A DNA stretch of 64,000 nucleotides from Sterolibacterium sp. (GTDB lineage Bacteria; Pseudomonadota; Gammaproteobacteria; Burkholderiales; Rhodocyclaceae), in the NCBI GenBank assembly GCA_028713555.1, contig JAQTOA010000013.1, positions 1 through 64,000 of the forward strand, read 5' to 3'. The notes under the pieces are model-generated. The model saw only the letters and a program-made list of their open reading frames with translations. It did not search any database and had not been told where the DNA came from. Shown here piece after piece: positions 55,425-64,000 of the stretch. Each line of letters opens with the position of its first letter. The stretch's first letter is position 1. The position numbers and the translations under genes are program-made.

Positions 55425-56081
55425 TCACTCGATTTCCAGGAGGCCGAGAATTTCTGCTGGATGGTCGATGACGGCATCGGCTTGCCACGAACCTGGCGGT
55501 GTGTCGGAGCCGAGATAGCCATAGGCGGCTGCAGCGGTACTCAAACCGGCGGCGCGGCCGGCTACAATGTCGCGCAAGTCATCGCCGACATAGAGGCTGC
55601 TTGAGGGTTTTACTTGAGCCGCAATGCAGGCCAGCAACAGCGGCTCCGGATACGGTTTGGCACGCGGCGAGGAGTCACCGCTGACGATGCAGGCAGCGCG
55701 TTGCCGCAACCCCAAGCCCTCGACCAAGGGCAGGGTGAAGCGCTGCACCTTGTTGGTAACGATACCCCAGCATACGCCACGCTGATCCAGTTCGGAGAGT
55801 AGCTCGGTGACGCCAGGAAACAGGACGGTACCCTGGCAAAGCAGGTTTTCATAGTGATCGAGGAAGCGTTTGGCAAAACCGGCATAGTCTGCGTTGCCAG
55901 GGGTGATGCCGAAGCCGGCAGCCAACAGGCCGCGCACGCCGTTGGAGGCATGAGGGCGCATCTGTTCCAGTGCCAGGGGCGGCCTGCTTTCCTCGGCCAG
56001 AAGAAGGTTCAGGGCGGCGCCAAGATCAGGGGCGCTATCGGCCAGCGTGCCATCAAGGTCGAAGAGGACAGCATCGATCAT
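55425..56081 (-). CDS. gph: Phosphoglycolate phosphatase
   Basis: A 218-residue HAD hydrolase. Nucleophile motif FDLDGTLADSAPDLG (Asp8, Asp10), lysine region SGDSSPRAKPYPEPLL, and acidic motif YVGDDLRDI. It dephosphorylates 2-phosphoglycolate, for example from DNA repair. It follows ubiG on the same strand, 12 nt apart, a pairing common in proteobacteria. Confidence 0.93.
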   Translation of the reverse strand: MIDAVLFDLDGTLADSAPDLGAALNLLLAEESRPPLALEQMRPHASNGVRGLLAAGFGITPGNADYAGFAKRFLDHYENLLCQGTVLFPGVTELLSELDQRGVCWGIVTNKVQRFTLPLVEGLGLRQRAACIVSGDSSPRAKPYPEPLLLACIAAQVKPSSSLYVGDDLRDIVAGRAAGLSTAAAAYGYLGSDTPPGSWQADAVIDHPAEILGLLEIE

Positions 56082-56093
56082 CGGTGTTGCAGT

Positions 56094-56810
56094 TTAAGAA
56101 ATTGCAAGGGTTGTCCGGATCAGGTAATTGACGCTGGTATTACTGCCGAGCGTGTAGATTTTGCTGAATGGGTTGTAACTCATGCCAACGAGTTCATCAA
56201 CGCACAAGCCTGCGTCGCGGCAGTAGCGTGCGAGTTCCGCCGGGCGCAGGAAACGTGCATAGTCATGCGTGCCGCGCGGCAGCAAATTGAGAAGGTATTC
56301 CCCACCGATTACAGCAAACAGATAGGCTTTTGGATTGCGATTGATGGTCGACATGAACACCTGTCCGCCCGGTTTGACCAGGGTCGCACAGGCGCGCACC
56401 ACGCTGGCCGCGTCGGGTACGTGTTCCAGCATTTCCATGCAGGTGACTACATCGAAATGGCCGGGCAGTTCCAAAGCCAATGCCTCGGCAGAAATCAGCC
56501 GGTAGTCGATTTTCTGCTGGCTCTCAAACAAGTGTAGGCGAGCGACATTGAGCGCTCGTTCGCCGAGGTCGATGCCGGTGACCAGTGCGCCTCGGCTGCC
56601 CATGCCTTCAGACAGAATTCCTCCGCCGCAGCCGACATCCAGTACGCATTTTCCGGCGAGTCCGACAGCGCTGTCAATCCACTCCAGACGCAATGGATTG
56701 ATGTCGTGCAAGGGCTTAAACTCGGAGTTCGGATCCCACCAGCGATGTGCGAGCTCACCAAACTTGTCGAGTTCGCGATGGTCGGCATTGGCATTGTGGG
56801 TGTCGATCAT
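56094..56810 (-). CDS. ubiG: Ubiquinone biosynthesis O-methyltransferase UbiG
   Basis: A 238-residue SAM methyltransferase. [22 protein letters not shown] is the UbiG N-terminal signature and [16 protein letters not shown] the SAM site. It does both O-methylations of ubiquinone synthesis. The ATG with GGAAC upstream gives the family start; the frame to 56846 is not needed. It leads the ubiG-gph pair. Confidence 0.95.
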   Translation of the reverse strand: MIDTHNANADHRELDKFGELAHRWWDPNSEFKPLHDINPLRLEWIDSAVGLAGKCVLDVGCGGGILSEGMGSRGALVTGIDLGERALNVARLHLFESQQKIDYRLISAEALALELPGHFDVVTCMEMLEHVPDAASVVRACATLVKPGGQVFMSTINRNPKAYLFAVIGGEYLLNLLPRGTHDYARFLRPAELARYCRDAGLCVDELVGMSYNPFSKIYTLGSNTSVNYLIRTTLAIS

Positions 56811-57049
56811 GCGGTGTTCCTTCGCATCGGCATAGGAGGCAACCATTATACAGCGTGCCCCTATCCGGCCCCTGGCGTTTGTGCCCGATTCGGAATTCTG
56901 ATTCCCGATATTTCAAGAAACTCAACTTTAATGCCAATGAATCTGAAAATTCCGCCAATCACTCAGTCACGCCGTTCACGGAATTCCCGCACCATAGGAT
57001 GCATTGTGCTGCTAGAGTGGAGATTGAAAGTAAGCAAACTTAATCGACC

Positions 57050-58051
57050 TTGGGAAATCTTTGGGTGAGCATTCTCTCGAATTTGATGGGCTGGCTGGGA
57101 AAGTCATCTCCGCTTGGAGAAGACGAGCGTCACGCGATCGGACAGGTGGTGACAGTTGCCGATCCAATGCTCAAGACGGTTTCCGGCTATGAGCGCCGCC
57201 TTTCGCCCGCAGTTCGCCGAGCGTTAGTTTATTGCGAGGGGCTGGTGGCAATGATCCCCGGGCCGGTTGAGTTGACCGCGCGTTCATTTGTCAGCGATCC
57301 GTTGATCCATGCGCTGTTTGCCACGGCTGGAGACATCGGCGTGACCTTAGGTAAGAGCAGGGCGGTGAAGATTTACCTGGCCGATCCCGCCAGTATTACG
57401 GCTGAGCATTTCTATGCTTTGCTCGGCATGCGCCGGCATGAAAAAAAAGTCATGGGTATGGCTTTGCATGGCGAGATGGTGTGTGCCGACAGCCCCCAAA
57501 CGATGTTGTATTTTGCTGACCATACGCTCCATACCTTGAGCCATGGCCTCGATGAAACCCGCAGGCGCTTGAGCCAAGCCGCTTTCGATAGCCTAGTATT
57601 GGGGTTTGCCGCGCAATTAGCGGATATGCGGCGCGAGCGCCAGGCATTGCACGACGCATGGGACATGCAGCGAGCCATGTCAGCCAGGGATGGGAACGCC
57701 GTATCATCTGCCTCGGGCAATCCCCATACACAGCGCCGCGAGAAGCTTGAGGAGCAAATGCGCATGGCATCTGCCGAGTTATCGCCAGAGCGTGTTCTCG
57801 ATGCCTTATGCGGATGGCTTGCGGCTCCCGAAACCCACCTCCGTCTTGAGCCAACCACGGTTTCTGTCGATCGCATGGGCGTCATGGTCGATGACGCTTC
57901 GACCGATCCGCAGGTCAGCACTTTGAACCTTCCCGAATTGATAGGCCGTGACCGGCGCCACTGGATTATCCTGATTGCTCGGATCTCTCGGGATGAAGCA
58001 GTGCGCGCTTTAGAACAACAGCATGAGGCCAGTCGCTACCTGATTATTTGA
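57050..58051 (+). CDS. Hypothetical protein, unknown family
   Basis: About 333 residues if the TTG is used; a GTG at 57065 (VSILSNLMGW) is an alternative. No signal peptide, no membrane segment and no motif I recognise. The middle (KSRAVKIYLADPASITAEHFYALLGMRRHEKK) is well ordered and a charged linker with many Arg/Glu lies at about 190-245. Codon use resembles its neighbours. It lies between ubiG and regulatory genes, with a reverse receiver gene 49 nt downstream. Confidence 0.7.
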   Translation: MGNLWVSILSNLMGWLGKSSPLGEDERHAIGQVVTVADPMLKTVSGYERRLSPAVRRALVYCEGLVAMIPGPVELTARSFVSDPLIHALFATAGDIGVTLGKSRAVKIYLADPASITAEHFYALLGMRRHEKKVMGMALHGEMVCADSPQTMLYFADHTLHTLSHGLDETRRRLSQAAFDSLVLGFAAQLADMRRERQALHDAWDMQRAMSARDGNAVSSASGNPHTQRREKLEEQMRMASAELSPERVLDALCGWLAAPETHLRLEPTTVSVDRMGVMVDDASTDPQVSTLNLPELIGRDRRHWIILIARISRDEAVRALEQQHEASRYLII

Positions 58052-58100
58052 AGCGTTCCTGCTTGAAGATCAGCGGGAACTGGGAATTTTTTCAGTCGGG

Positions 58101-58508
58101 TCAGGGTAATCGACCTGTCGCTTGCTTCAGTTCCCGGAAAGGCCTTGGTTCTGCCAAGGCACGTCTGACATGTTGCTTCAGTTCCTCAGGGTCGAAAGGC
58201 TTGGGCAGGTAAGAGAATGCGCCCAGAGCCAAAGCCTGTTCCGCCGAATCGTCCTGCGCAAGGCCAGTGACCATAATCACTCGGATGTCAGGGTGCGACT
58301 CTTTTACTTTCCGGAGAACTTCCAGTCCATTCATCTTCGGCATCATGAGGTCCAGTATGAGCAAGTCATACTGGCCTTCCTCGATTTTTCTCAGCGCCGC
58401 CATTCCGTTTGGTGCGGTATCTACGTGGTAGTCCTTGTCAGTAAAAATGCGCAGGCAACTTTTTAGGATGATTTCCTCGTCGTCAATGATCAATATCCTT
58501 GCACTCAT
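58101..58508 (-). CDS. Stand-alone response regulator receiver
   Basis: A 135-residue receiver domain without output domain. Acidic pair Asp9-Asp10, phospho-acceptor Asp53 in LLILDLMMPKMNG, Thr/Ser position VTG and Lys103 in YLPKPFD. A short C-terminal tail follows. It could be a partner of the PAS kinase encoded in the opposite direction 460 nt away or of a kinase elsewhere. Confidence 0.9.
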   Translation of the reverse strand: MSARILIIDDEEIILKSCLRIFTDKDYHVDTAPNGMAALRKIEEGQYDLLILDLMMPKMNGLEVLRKVKESHPDIRVIMVTGLAQDDSAEQALALGAFSYLPKPFDPEELKQHVRRALAEPRPFRELKQATGRLP

Positions 58509-58967
58509 GAATTCTTCCTAAGCATGTTATTTCTGAAATATCCGAAAAATGTTTAAGGGGAACAAGGCATCAGGTGCTCATATTAACAACTTTGCTGCAT
58601 CGCCGCAATTTTGATTCGGCGGTTTGATGAGAGCAATTCTTTTTCGTCCCATCATGGCAATGTAATCCTGACAAACAGGACACATCGGAACCTACTGTGT
58701 TTCCAGTATCACAAATACTGTGATCGGGGTATTCCGATTGCCTTCTGCGCCGGGTATGTTTCGATCCTACAAATTTTATGCGGAGTGTCATTTGCTTACC
58801 GGCACCCGTCGCGCTGTTGCGGAAATTGGCGTGCTAGCGTAAGCATCTGCTGAAATGTAGCAAAGCAAACTCTCTGTTTCCCTTGCGGTTTGCGGTTGGG
58901 GCCCAAAAAACTGCCTCGCCTATGAAGTCTTGAATGGTGCTGCCTTGCGCAATGTGCCAACAGGAAC
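58509..58967. other. Long regulatory gap before the PAS kinase
   Basis: A 459-nt stretch, AT-richer than the genes around it, between the divergent receiver gene and the PAS kinase. No convincing gene is present; an 80-codon frame at 58611 has no ribosome site or similarity. It contains the first copy of a 42-bp element (58693-58734) shared with the gap before the chemosensory operon, and a stem CGCCG/CGGCG near 58600-58620. Confidence 0.6.
58693..58734 (+). repeat. Shared 42-bp element, copy 1
   Basis: This 42-bp segment aligns without gaps to 60998-61039, 34 of 42 positions identical. It holds AATAC-N10-GTATT (58714-58733) and an overlapping AGTAT-N5-ATACT dyad, and ATCGG-N6-CCGAT overlaps its end. 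The pattern suggests binding sites of a dimeric regulator. Confidence 0.65.
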
Positions 58968-60200
58968 ATGGAGCGAAGAATGAGAAGATTAGAGGCGTTT
59001 ACGTACCCGGATGATCGTGAAGAAGCACAGCGGATGCTGCATGAAGCGGAGGCGCATCAGATGGAGCTGAAGCGGCAGAATGAGGATCTACGCCAGGCGC
59101 AGATGGAACTGGATGCTTTACGGGCGCACTATTTTGCCCTCTATGATCTGGCCCCGGTAGGTTATTTCACCCTCAGCGAGCCGGGCCTGGTTCTGGAAGC
59201 CAACCACACCGCCGCCACCCTGCTGGGCGTGGCTTGGGGTGAGTTGATAAAGCAGCCGATCTCCCGCTTCATCTTCGACGAAGACCAAGGCATTCACCAC
59301 CGGCGCCACATGCAGCTCATTCAGACCGGTGCCCAGCAATCGGGCGAACTGCGGATGGTGAGGAACGATGGCACGTTATTCTGGGTGCATCAGGTATTCT
59401 CTTATGCACAGGATGAGAATGGCGTGCCGATATGCCATATCGTCCTAAGCGACATTACCATGCGCAAGCGCGCCGAGGAACAGTTGTTCGAGATGGCCAA
59501 CACTCTCGAGGAGCAGGTAAACCTTCGGACAAACCGGCTGCGTGCGGTCTCGTCGCAACTGACGATGACCGAAGAACGCGAACGACGCCTGCTGGCGCAG
59601 GAACTGCATGACAACCTGTGCCAAATATTGGCCGTGATCAAGATTAAGTTGACCTCGCTTGCCGCCGGCGCGCTTCAGCCTTCAGTCGATCAGATCGTGG
59701 AGTTGGTGAACCGTGCCGACCAGTCAGCGCGGATGATTACGCGGGAATTGAGTCCTCCGATCTTGCGCACACTCGGGTTAATACCCGCGCTGGAATGTAT
59801 GGCCAAGGATAAGATGCACTCATTCGACCTTGGCGTGCATTTTGACAGCGTTGGAGAGCCGAAGCCACTTGAGGAATGGGTGCAGGCCGTGCTGTACCGA
59901 TCCGTCCGCGAACTCCTGATCAATGTCGCCAAGCATGCCAAGGCCAGCGAGGCAACTCTTTTATGCAGAAGCGAAGAGAGCCGGTTGACGCTCGTCGTGT
60001 GCGACGATGGCTGCGGTTTCGACTCCGTCAATGACCAAAATGTCTTATCGGAACAAAATGGCTTTGGCCTGAGTTCCATCTACGAACGCCTGACCAATAT
60101 CGGTGGAGAAATGGAAATCGACAGCAGCCCTGGCCACGGCGCCACGATCACCCTGACCGTACCCTATTCCACAGCGGCGAAGGCGACCCCGCCATCATGA
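58968..60200 (+). CDS. Cytosolic PAS sensor histidine kinase (NarL-partner type)
   Basis: A 410-residue kinase without membrane segments. N-terminal coiled region 16-50, PAS domain about 52-165 (FALYDLAPVGYFTL, ANHTAATLLGV), PAC end DITMRKRAE, HisKA_3 with His214 in QELHDNLCQI, HATPase with N-box VRELLINVAKHAKA, DDGCGFD and GFGLSSI. It should sense a cytoplasmic or redox signal and phosphorylate the NarL-type regulator it overlaps by ATGA. Confidence 0.92.
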   Translation: MERRMRRLEAFTYPDDREEAQRMLHEAEAHQMELKRQNEDLRQAQMELDALRAHYFALYDLAPVGYFTLSEPGLVLEANHTAATLLGVAWGELIKQPISRFIFDEDQGIHHRRHMQLIQTGAQQSGELRMVRNDGTLFWVHQVFSYAQDENGVPICHIVLSDITMRKRAEEQLFEMANTLEEQVNLRTNRLRAVSSQLTMTEERERRLLAQELHDNLCQILAVIKIKLTSLAAGALQPSVDQIVELVNRADQSARMITRELSPPILRTLGLIPALECMAKDKMHSFDLGVHFDSVGEPKPLEEWVQAVLYRSVRELLINVAKHAKASEATLLCRSEESRLTLVVCDDGCGFDSVNDQNVLSEQNGFGLSSIYERLTNIGGEMEIDSSPGHGATITLTVPYSTAAKATPPS

Positions 60201-60847
60201 TCCGGATACTTCTGGTCGATGACCATATACTGGTACGCGAGGCGTTACGCGTGGTGCTGGAGCTGAATGGCGGCATGCAAGTCATCGCCGAAGCCGACGA
60301 TGGAGAGACGGCGTTACGGATGGCCGAGGAATTGGTGCCCGATGTGGTCGTCATGGATGTTGCCCTGCTGGGGATATCAGGCATCGAGACGACGCGTCGC
60401 ATGCTCACCAAACAGCCGAACATCAAGGTGCTGGCATTGTCCACCCATCTTGACCGAGGCATCATCCAGCAAATGATCGATGCGGGTGCCTGCGGCTATA
60501 TCGTCAAGGCCGCGGCCGGTGTCGAGTTGAAACGCGGTATTCGCAGCGTAATGGAAGGGCGCTTCTATCTTTGCCCCGAGGTCACCGCACTGTTGGTGGC
60601 AAACACTCTTCGGGGACGGTCGTCGCCGTCGGCAGAGAAGTCCGGCAATCAATCCCTGACCTTTCGCGAACGTCAGGTGGTTACCCTTCTTGCCGGAGGC
60701 AAGAGCGCGCCAGAGCTCGCTGATTTATTGCATATTTCCTCAAGAACAGTCGACGTTCATCGCCGCAATATCCTGAAAAAGCTCGATCTGCACAACGTGG
60801 TAGACCTGACAAAATATGCCATCCGCACTGGCCTGATTTTGCTTTGA
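60197..60847 (+). CDS. NarL/FixJ-family response regulator
   Basis: A 216-residue regulator. Receiver with Asp9-Asp10 (LLVDDHILV) and phospho-acceptor Asp54 in VVVMDVALLG, conserved Lys in YIVKAAAG, then LuxR-type helix-turn-helix at about 148-212 (LTFRERQVVTLLAGGKSAPELADLLHISSRTVDVHRRNILKKL). It forms a two-component pair with the overlapping kinase and is the best local candidate for binding the 42-bp elements on both sides. Confidence 0.94.
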   Translation: MIRILLVDDHILVREALRVVLELNGGMQVIAEADDGETALRMAEELVPDVVVMDVALLGISGIETTRRMLTKQPNIKVLALSTHLDRGIIQQMIDAGACGYIVKAAAGVELKRGIRSVMEGRFYLCPEVTALLVANTLRGRSSPSAEKSGNQSLTFRERQVVTLLAGGKSAPELADLLHISSRTVDVHRRNILKKLDLHNVVDLTKYAIRTGLILL

Positions 60848-61155
60848 AGCTTGTTTCCCACGGATGATCATTTTTCGACCATCCGCCAAAAATACCTTAA
60901 GGCAAAATACTCACCGCAATGGCTATTGCCATCTTGTCTGCTCTGCCTAGCGCACATTAGCGACTGAGAGCCCCGCGTCAGAATTCTGTCGGCTTTCTAC
61001 TGCTTTTTCAGTATCGAAAATACGGTTATCGGAGTATTCACACAGCCTCCGACATCGAATATGTTTTCGGCACTGAGCGGCAAACATTCATAACGATGGA
61101 ATCCGCTAGCACCCACCTGACTGATAACACAATAAAGAGTGACATGGAGTGACAT
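60848..61155. other. Regulatory gap before the chemosensory operon
   Basis: A 308-nt gene-free stretch. Near its left end the stem CGGATG/CCATCCG may terminate the regulator gene. The second copy of the 42-bp element lies at 60998-61039, about 120 bp before the MCP start. The right end has the sequence ATGGAGTGACAT before the MCP ATG. No gene was found on either strand; a minus-strand frame here is a shadow of the MCP gene. Confidence 0.6.
60998..61039 (+). repeat. Shared 42-bp element, copy 2
   Basis: Ungapped match to 58693-58734 (34/42). It keeps the AATAC-N10-GTATT dyad (61019-61038) and GTAT-N5-ATAC upstream of it. Mismatches fall mostly between the half-sites, as expected for a protein-binding element. 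Confidence 0.65.
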
Positions 61156-62412
<1,257 letters not shown>

Positions 62413-62422
62413 GAGAACTGCC

Positions 62423-62791
62423 ATGACCAAAAATATCATGATCGTAGACGACTCCGCCTCGCTGCGGCAGGTCGTCAGCATCGCCCTCAAGGGCGCTGGT
62501 TATGAAGTAGTCGAAGCCTGCGACGGCAAGGATGCGCTGGCCAAGCTGGACGGGCGCAAGCTCCACCTGATCCTCAGCGACGTCAACATGCCGAACATGG
62601 ACGGCATTAGCTTCGTCAAGGCGGCCAAGCAGTTGCCAGCCTACAAGTTTACGCCGGTGATCATGCTTACCACCGAAGCCGGCGAGGGCAAGAAGCAGGA
62701 AGGCCAGGCCGCAGGCGCCAAAGCCTGGGTGGTCAAGCCCTTCCAGCCTGCGCAGATGCTGACGGCGGTTTCAAAGCTGGTTCTGCCATAA
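62423..62791 (+). CDS. CheY-like response regulator
   Basis: A 122-residue CheY-type receiver. Asp9-Asp10 in IMIVDDSASLR, phospho-acceptor Asp53 in LILSDVNMPNMDG, Thr in MLTTEAGEGKK, and Lys in WVVKPFQP. It starts 10 nt after the MCP with a modest ribosome site. In this type of operon it is phosphorylated by the adjacent CheA. Confidence 0.93.
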   Translation: MTKNIMIVDDSASLRQVVSIALKGAGYEVVEACDGKDALAKLDGRKLHLILSDVNMPNMDGISFVKAAKQLPAYKFTPVIMLTTEAGEGKKQEGQAAGAKAWVVKPFQPAQMLTAVSKLVLP

Positions 62792-62801
62792 GGAGCACGC
62801 T

Positions 62802-63110
62802 ATGGACATGAAAAGCGCGGTGACCCGCATCGACATCCTCGGCGATTTGAACATATTCAATGCCGCCGAACAGCGTGGCCGCTTGCTCGACGCCCTCGAC
62901 GAAGGCAGCGAAGTGGAAGTCGATCTGTCCCAGGTTAGCGAGATCGACAGCGCCGGCATACAGCTGATGATCGCGGCGAAGCGCGAGGCAGCGGCGCGGA
63001 ACCACCCCTTGCGCTTTATCAGCCACAGCCCGGCGGTCTTCGACATTCTCGAACTGTGCGATCTCGCCGCTCATCTCGGCGACCCGGTGCTGATCCATTC
63101 CCGGACATGA
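62802..63110 (+). CDS. STAS-domain anti-sigma-factor-antagonist-like protein
   Basis: A 102-residue STAS domain. The phosphorylatable serine is Ser50 in SEIDSAGIQLMIAAKR. STAS proteins in chemosensory clusters are typical of alternative systems rather than flagellar ones. A good ribosome site (AAGGAGCACGCT) lies upstream. It may be a phosphorylation-controlled output or scaffold. Confidence 0.9.
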   Translation: MDMKSAVTRIDILGDLNIFNAAEQRGRLLDALDEGSEVEVDLSQVSEIDSAGIQLMIAAKREAAARNHPLRFISHSPAVFDILELCDLAAHLGDPVLIHSRT

Positions 63111-63122
63111 CAGGGAACTATC

Positions 63123-64000
63123 ATGAACCTGGACGACGCCCTCCAAACATTCATTGTCGAAGCCGGCGAATTGCTGGAGCAAATGGAAGATGCGCTGCTG
63201 CGCATCGAGCAGGCCCCCGATGATGCTGATACTATCAACGCCATCTTTCGTGCCGCCCACACCATCAAGGGCTCGGCCGGCCTGTTTGGCTTCGACCATG
63301 TCGTAGCCTTCACCCATGTGGCCGAGAGCGTGCTGGACATGGTGCGCAGTAATAAGCTGCGTATTACCTCCGACCTGGTAGTCATCTTCCTCGGGGTTTG
63401 TGACCACCTTGGCGTATTGATCGCTCGTATCGCTGAGGGCGCAGATCCGGACGACGATACGCACCGCGCCAGCTCTGAATTGGTGACAAAACTTCGCGTC
63501 TACCTCGGCCAGCCACCCCAGGTCACTGCCCAGACGCTTGCCCCGGTGACGCAAGATGGCAAGGTGGAAACGGAAGCCGGTGACGGCGCCAATACCGACA
63601 ACTGGCATATTTCACTGCGCTTCGGTCCGGATGTGCTGAAGAACGGCATGGACCCCCTGTCTTTCATCCGCTATCTCACCACCTTCGGCAAGATCGTGCA
63701 TATCGTCACCTTGGTGGATGCCGTGCCGCCTCTGGCGGCGTTGGAGCCAGAAACTAATTACCTCGGATTCGAAATCGGTTTCCACACAGATGCCAACAAG
63801 GCCATGATCGAGGGCGCCTTCGACTTCGTGCGCGACGATGCCCGCATCTTCATCCTGCCTCCTCATAGCAAGGTCACCGAGTACCTGCGGTTGATTGATG
63901 AACTGCCTCAAGAAGAGTTGCGCCTGGGCGAAATTCTGATGCGCTGCGGCACGCTGACGCATTCCGAACTCGAAGCTGCACTGAGCCGTCAGGCTGCCCA
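63123..64000 (+). CDS. cheA: Chemotaxis histidine kinase CheA, 5' part
   Basis: 292 complete codons before the window edge. HPt domain at 1-110 with phospho-acceptor His46 in AAHTIKGSAGLFGFD. The next region (about 155-260: DVLKNGMDPLSFIRYLTTFG, YLGFEIGFHTDANKAMIEGAFDFV) is not the usual P2 domain. The last part, RLGEILMRCGTLTHSELEAALSRQ, resembles the N-terminal domain found in GspE/PilB-type proteins. The kinase core lies beyond the window. It has no stop here and is therefore partial. Confidence 0.9.
   Translation, partial: MNLDDALQTFIVEAGELLEQMEDALLRIEQAPDDADTINAIFRAAHTIKGSAGLFGFDHVVAFTHVAESVLDMVRSNKLRITSDLVVIFLGVCDHLGVLIARIAEGADPDDDTHRASSELVTKLRVYLGQPPQVTAQTLAPVTQDGKVETEAGDGANTDNWHISLRFGPDVLKNGMDPLSFIRYLTTFGKIVHIVTLVDAVPPLAALEPETNYLGFEIGFHTDANKAMIEGAFDFVRDDARIFILPPHSKVTEYLRLIDELPQEELRLGEILMRCGTLTHSELEAALSRQAA

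Noticed and set aside
58611-58853. 80-codon plus-strand frame before the PAS kinase
   Set aside because: No ribosome site, composition like intergenic DNA, and it covers the conserved 42-bp element.

Overview
The window looks like a chromosomal segment of a betaproteobacterium of the Rhodocyclales/Nitrosomonadales type. The evidence is the rpoE-rseA-rseB-mucD and lepA-lepB-DUF4845-rnc-era-recO-pdxJ-nagZ gene orders, an EarP-type elongation factor P with Arg32, a hopanoid/squalene hpnCDE set, a circularly permuted tmRNA gene with the ANDERFALAA tag, and fairly GC-rich coding DNA. Almost all of it is core genome. No insertion sequence, integrase, prophage or CRISPR array was seen.

Layout. 0-12 kb: a small secreted protein, tsaB-rimI-uracil-DNA glycosylase (family 4), lemA with two TPM-domain genes, lplT, a LysR regulator, alr-radA, and a large FtsX-type permease. 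12-18 kb: nadB (reverse) and the sigma-E envelope-stress operon rpoE-rseA-rseB-mucD plus a DUF836 thioredoxin-fold gene. 18-24 kb: an accessory block between DUF836 and lepA. It holds a five-gene reverse operon (DUF59, small membrane protein, hemerythrin, DUF2249, FmdE-like), nsrR-nnrS, a ferredoxin-NADP reductase, a MarR regulator divergent from a Yip1-type membrane protein, and a small Cys-rich protein. This reads as a nitric-oxide/Fe-S stress block. 24-31 kb: lepA to nagZ, with the usual acpS missing between pdxJ and nagZ. 31-36 kb: efp-earP, a family-5 uracil-DNA glycosylase, uvrC, pgsA, tRNA-Gly and tRNA-Cys. 36.6-41.9 kb: an Sfp-type phosphopantetheinyl transferase, a lipoprotein cyclophilin, and two head-to-head pairs, mnmH/selD and tesA/ybbA. 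41.9-44.8 kb: hpnC-hpnD-hpnE. 44.9-50.8 kb: tRNA-Leu, a cytochrome c, prmB-dapE-pilU-dapD and a collapsed dapC, then a DMT exporter. 50.8-55.4 kb: a decarboxylase/MurE-like/DapL module followed by the permuted ssrA. 55.4-64 kb: gph, ubiG, an unknown protein, a stand-alone receiver, a PAS histidine kinase with a NarL-type regulator, and the start of a chemosensory operon (MCP, cheY, STAS, cheA), cut by the window edge.

How genes work together. The most interesting region is the diaminopimelate (DAP) node. The succinylase-branch aminotransferase gene dapC is reduced to about 100 codons by an internal deletion plus loss of its 3' end. About 4 kb away lies an LL-DAP aminotransferase gene (dapL) that could bypass that branch, linked to a second-type MurE ligase and a DAP-decarboxylase-family enzyme. 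A second notable item is a 42-bp ungapped near-repeat (34/42 identical), with AATAC-N10-GTATT dyads, upstream of both the PAS kinase/NarL regulator pair and the chemosensory operon, suggesting that the two units share a regulator.
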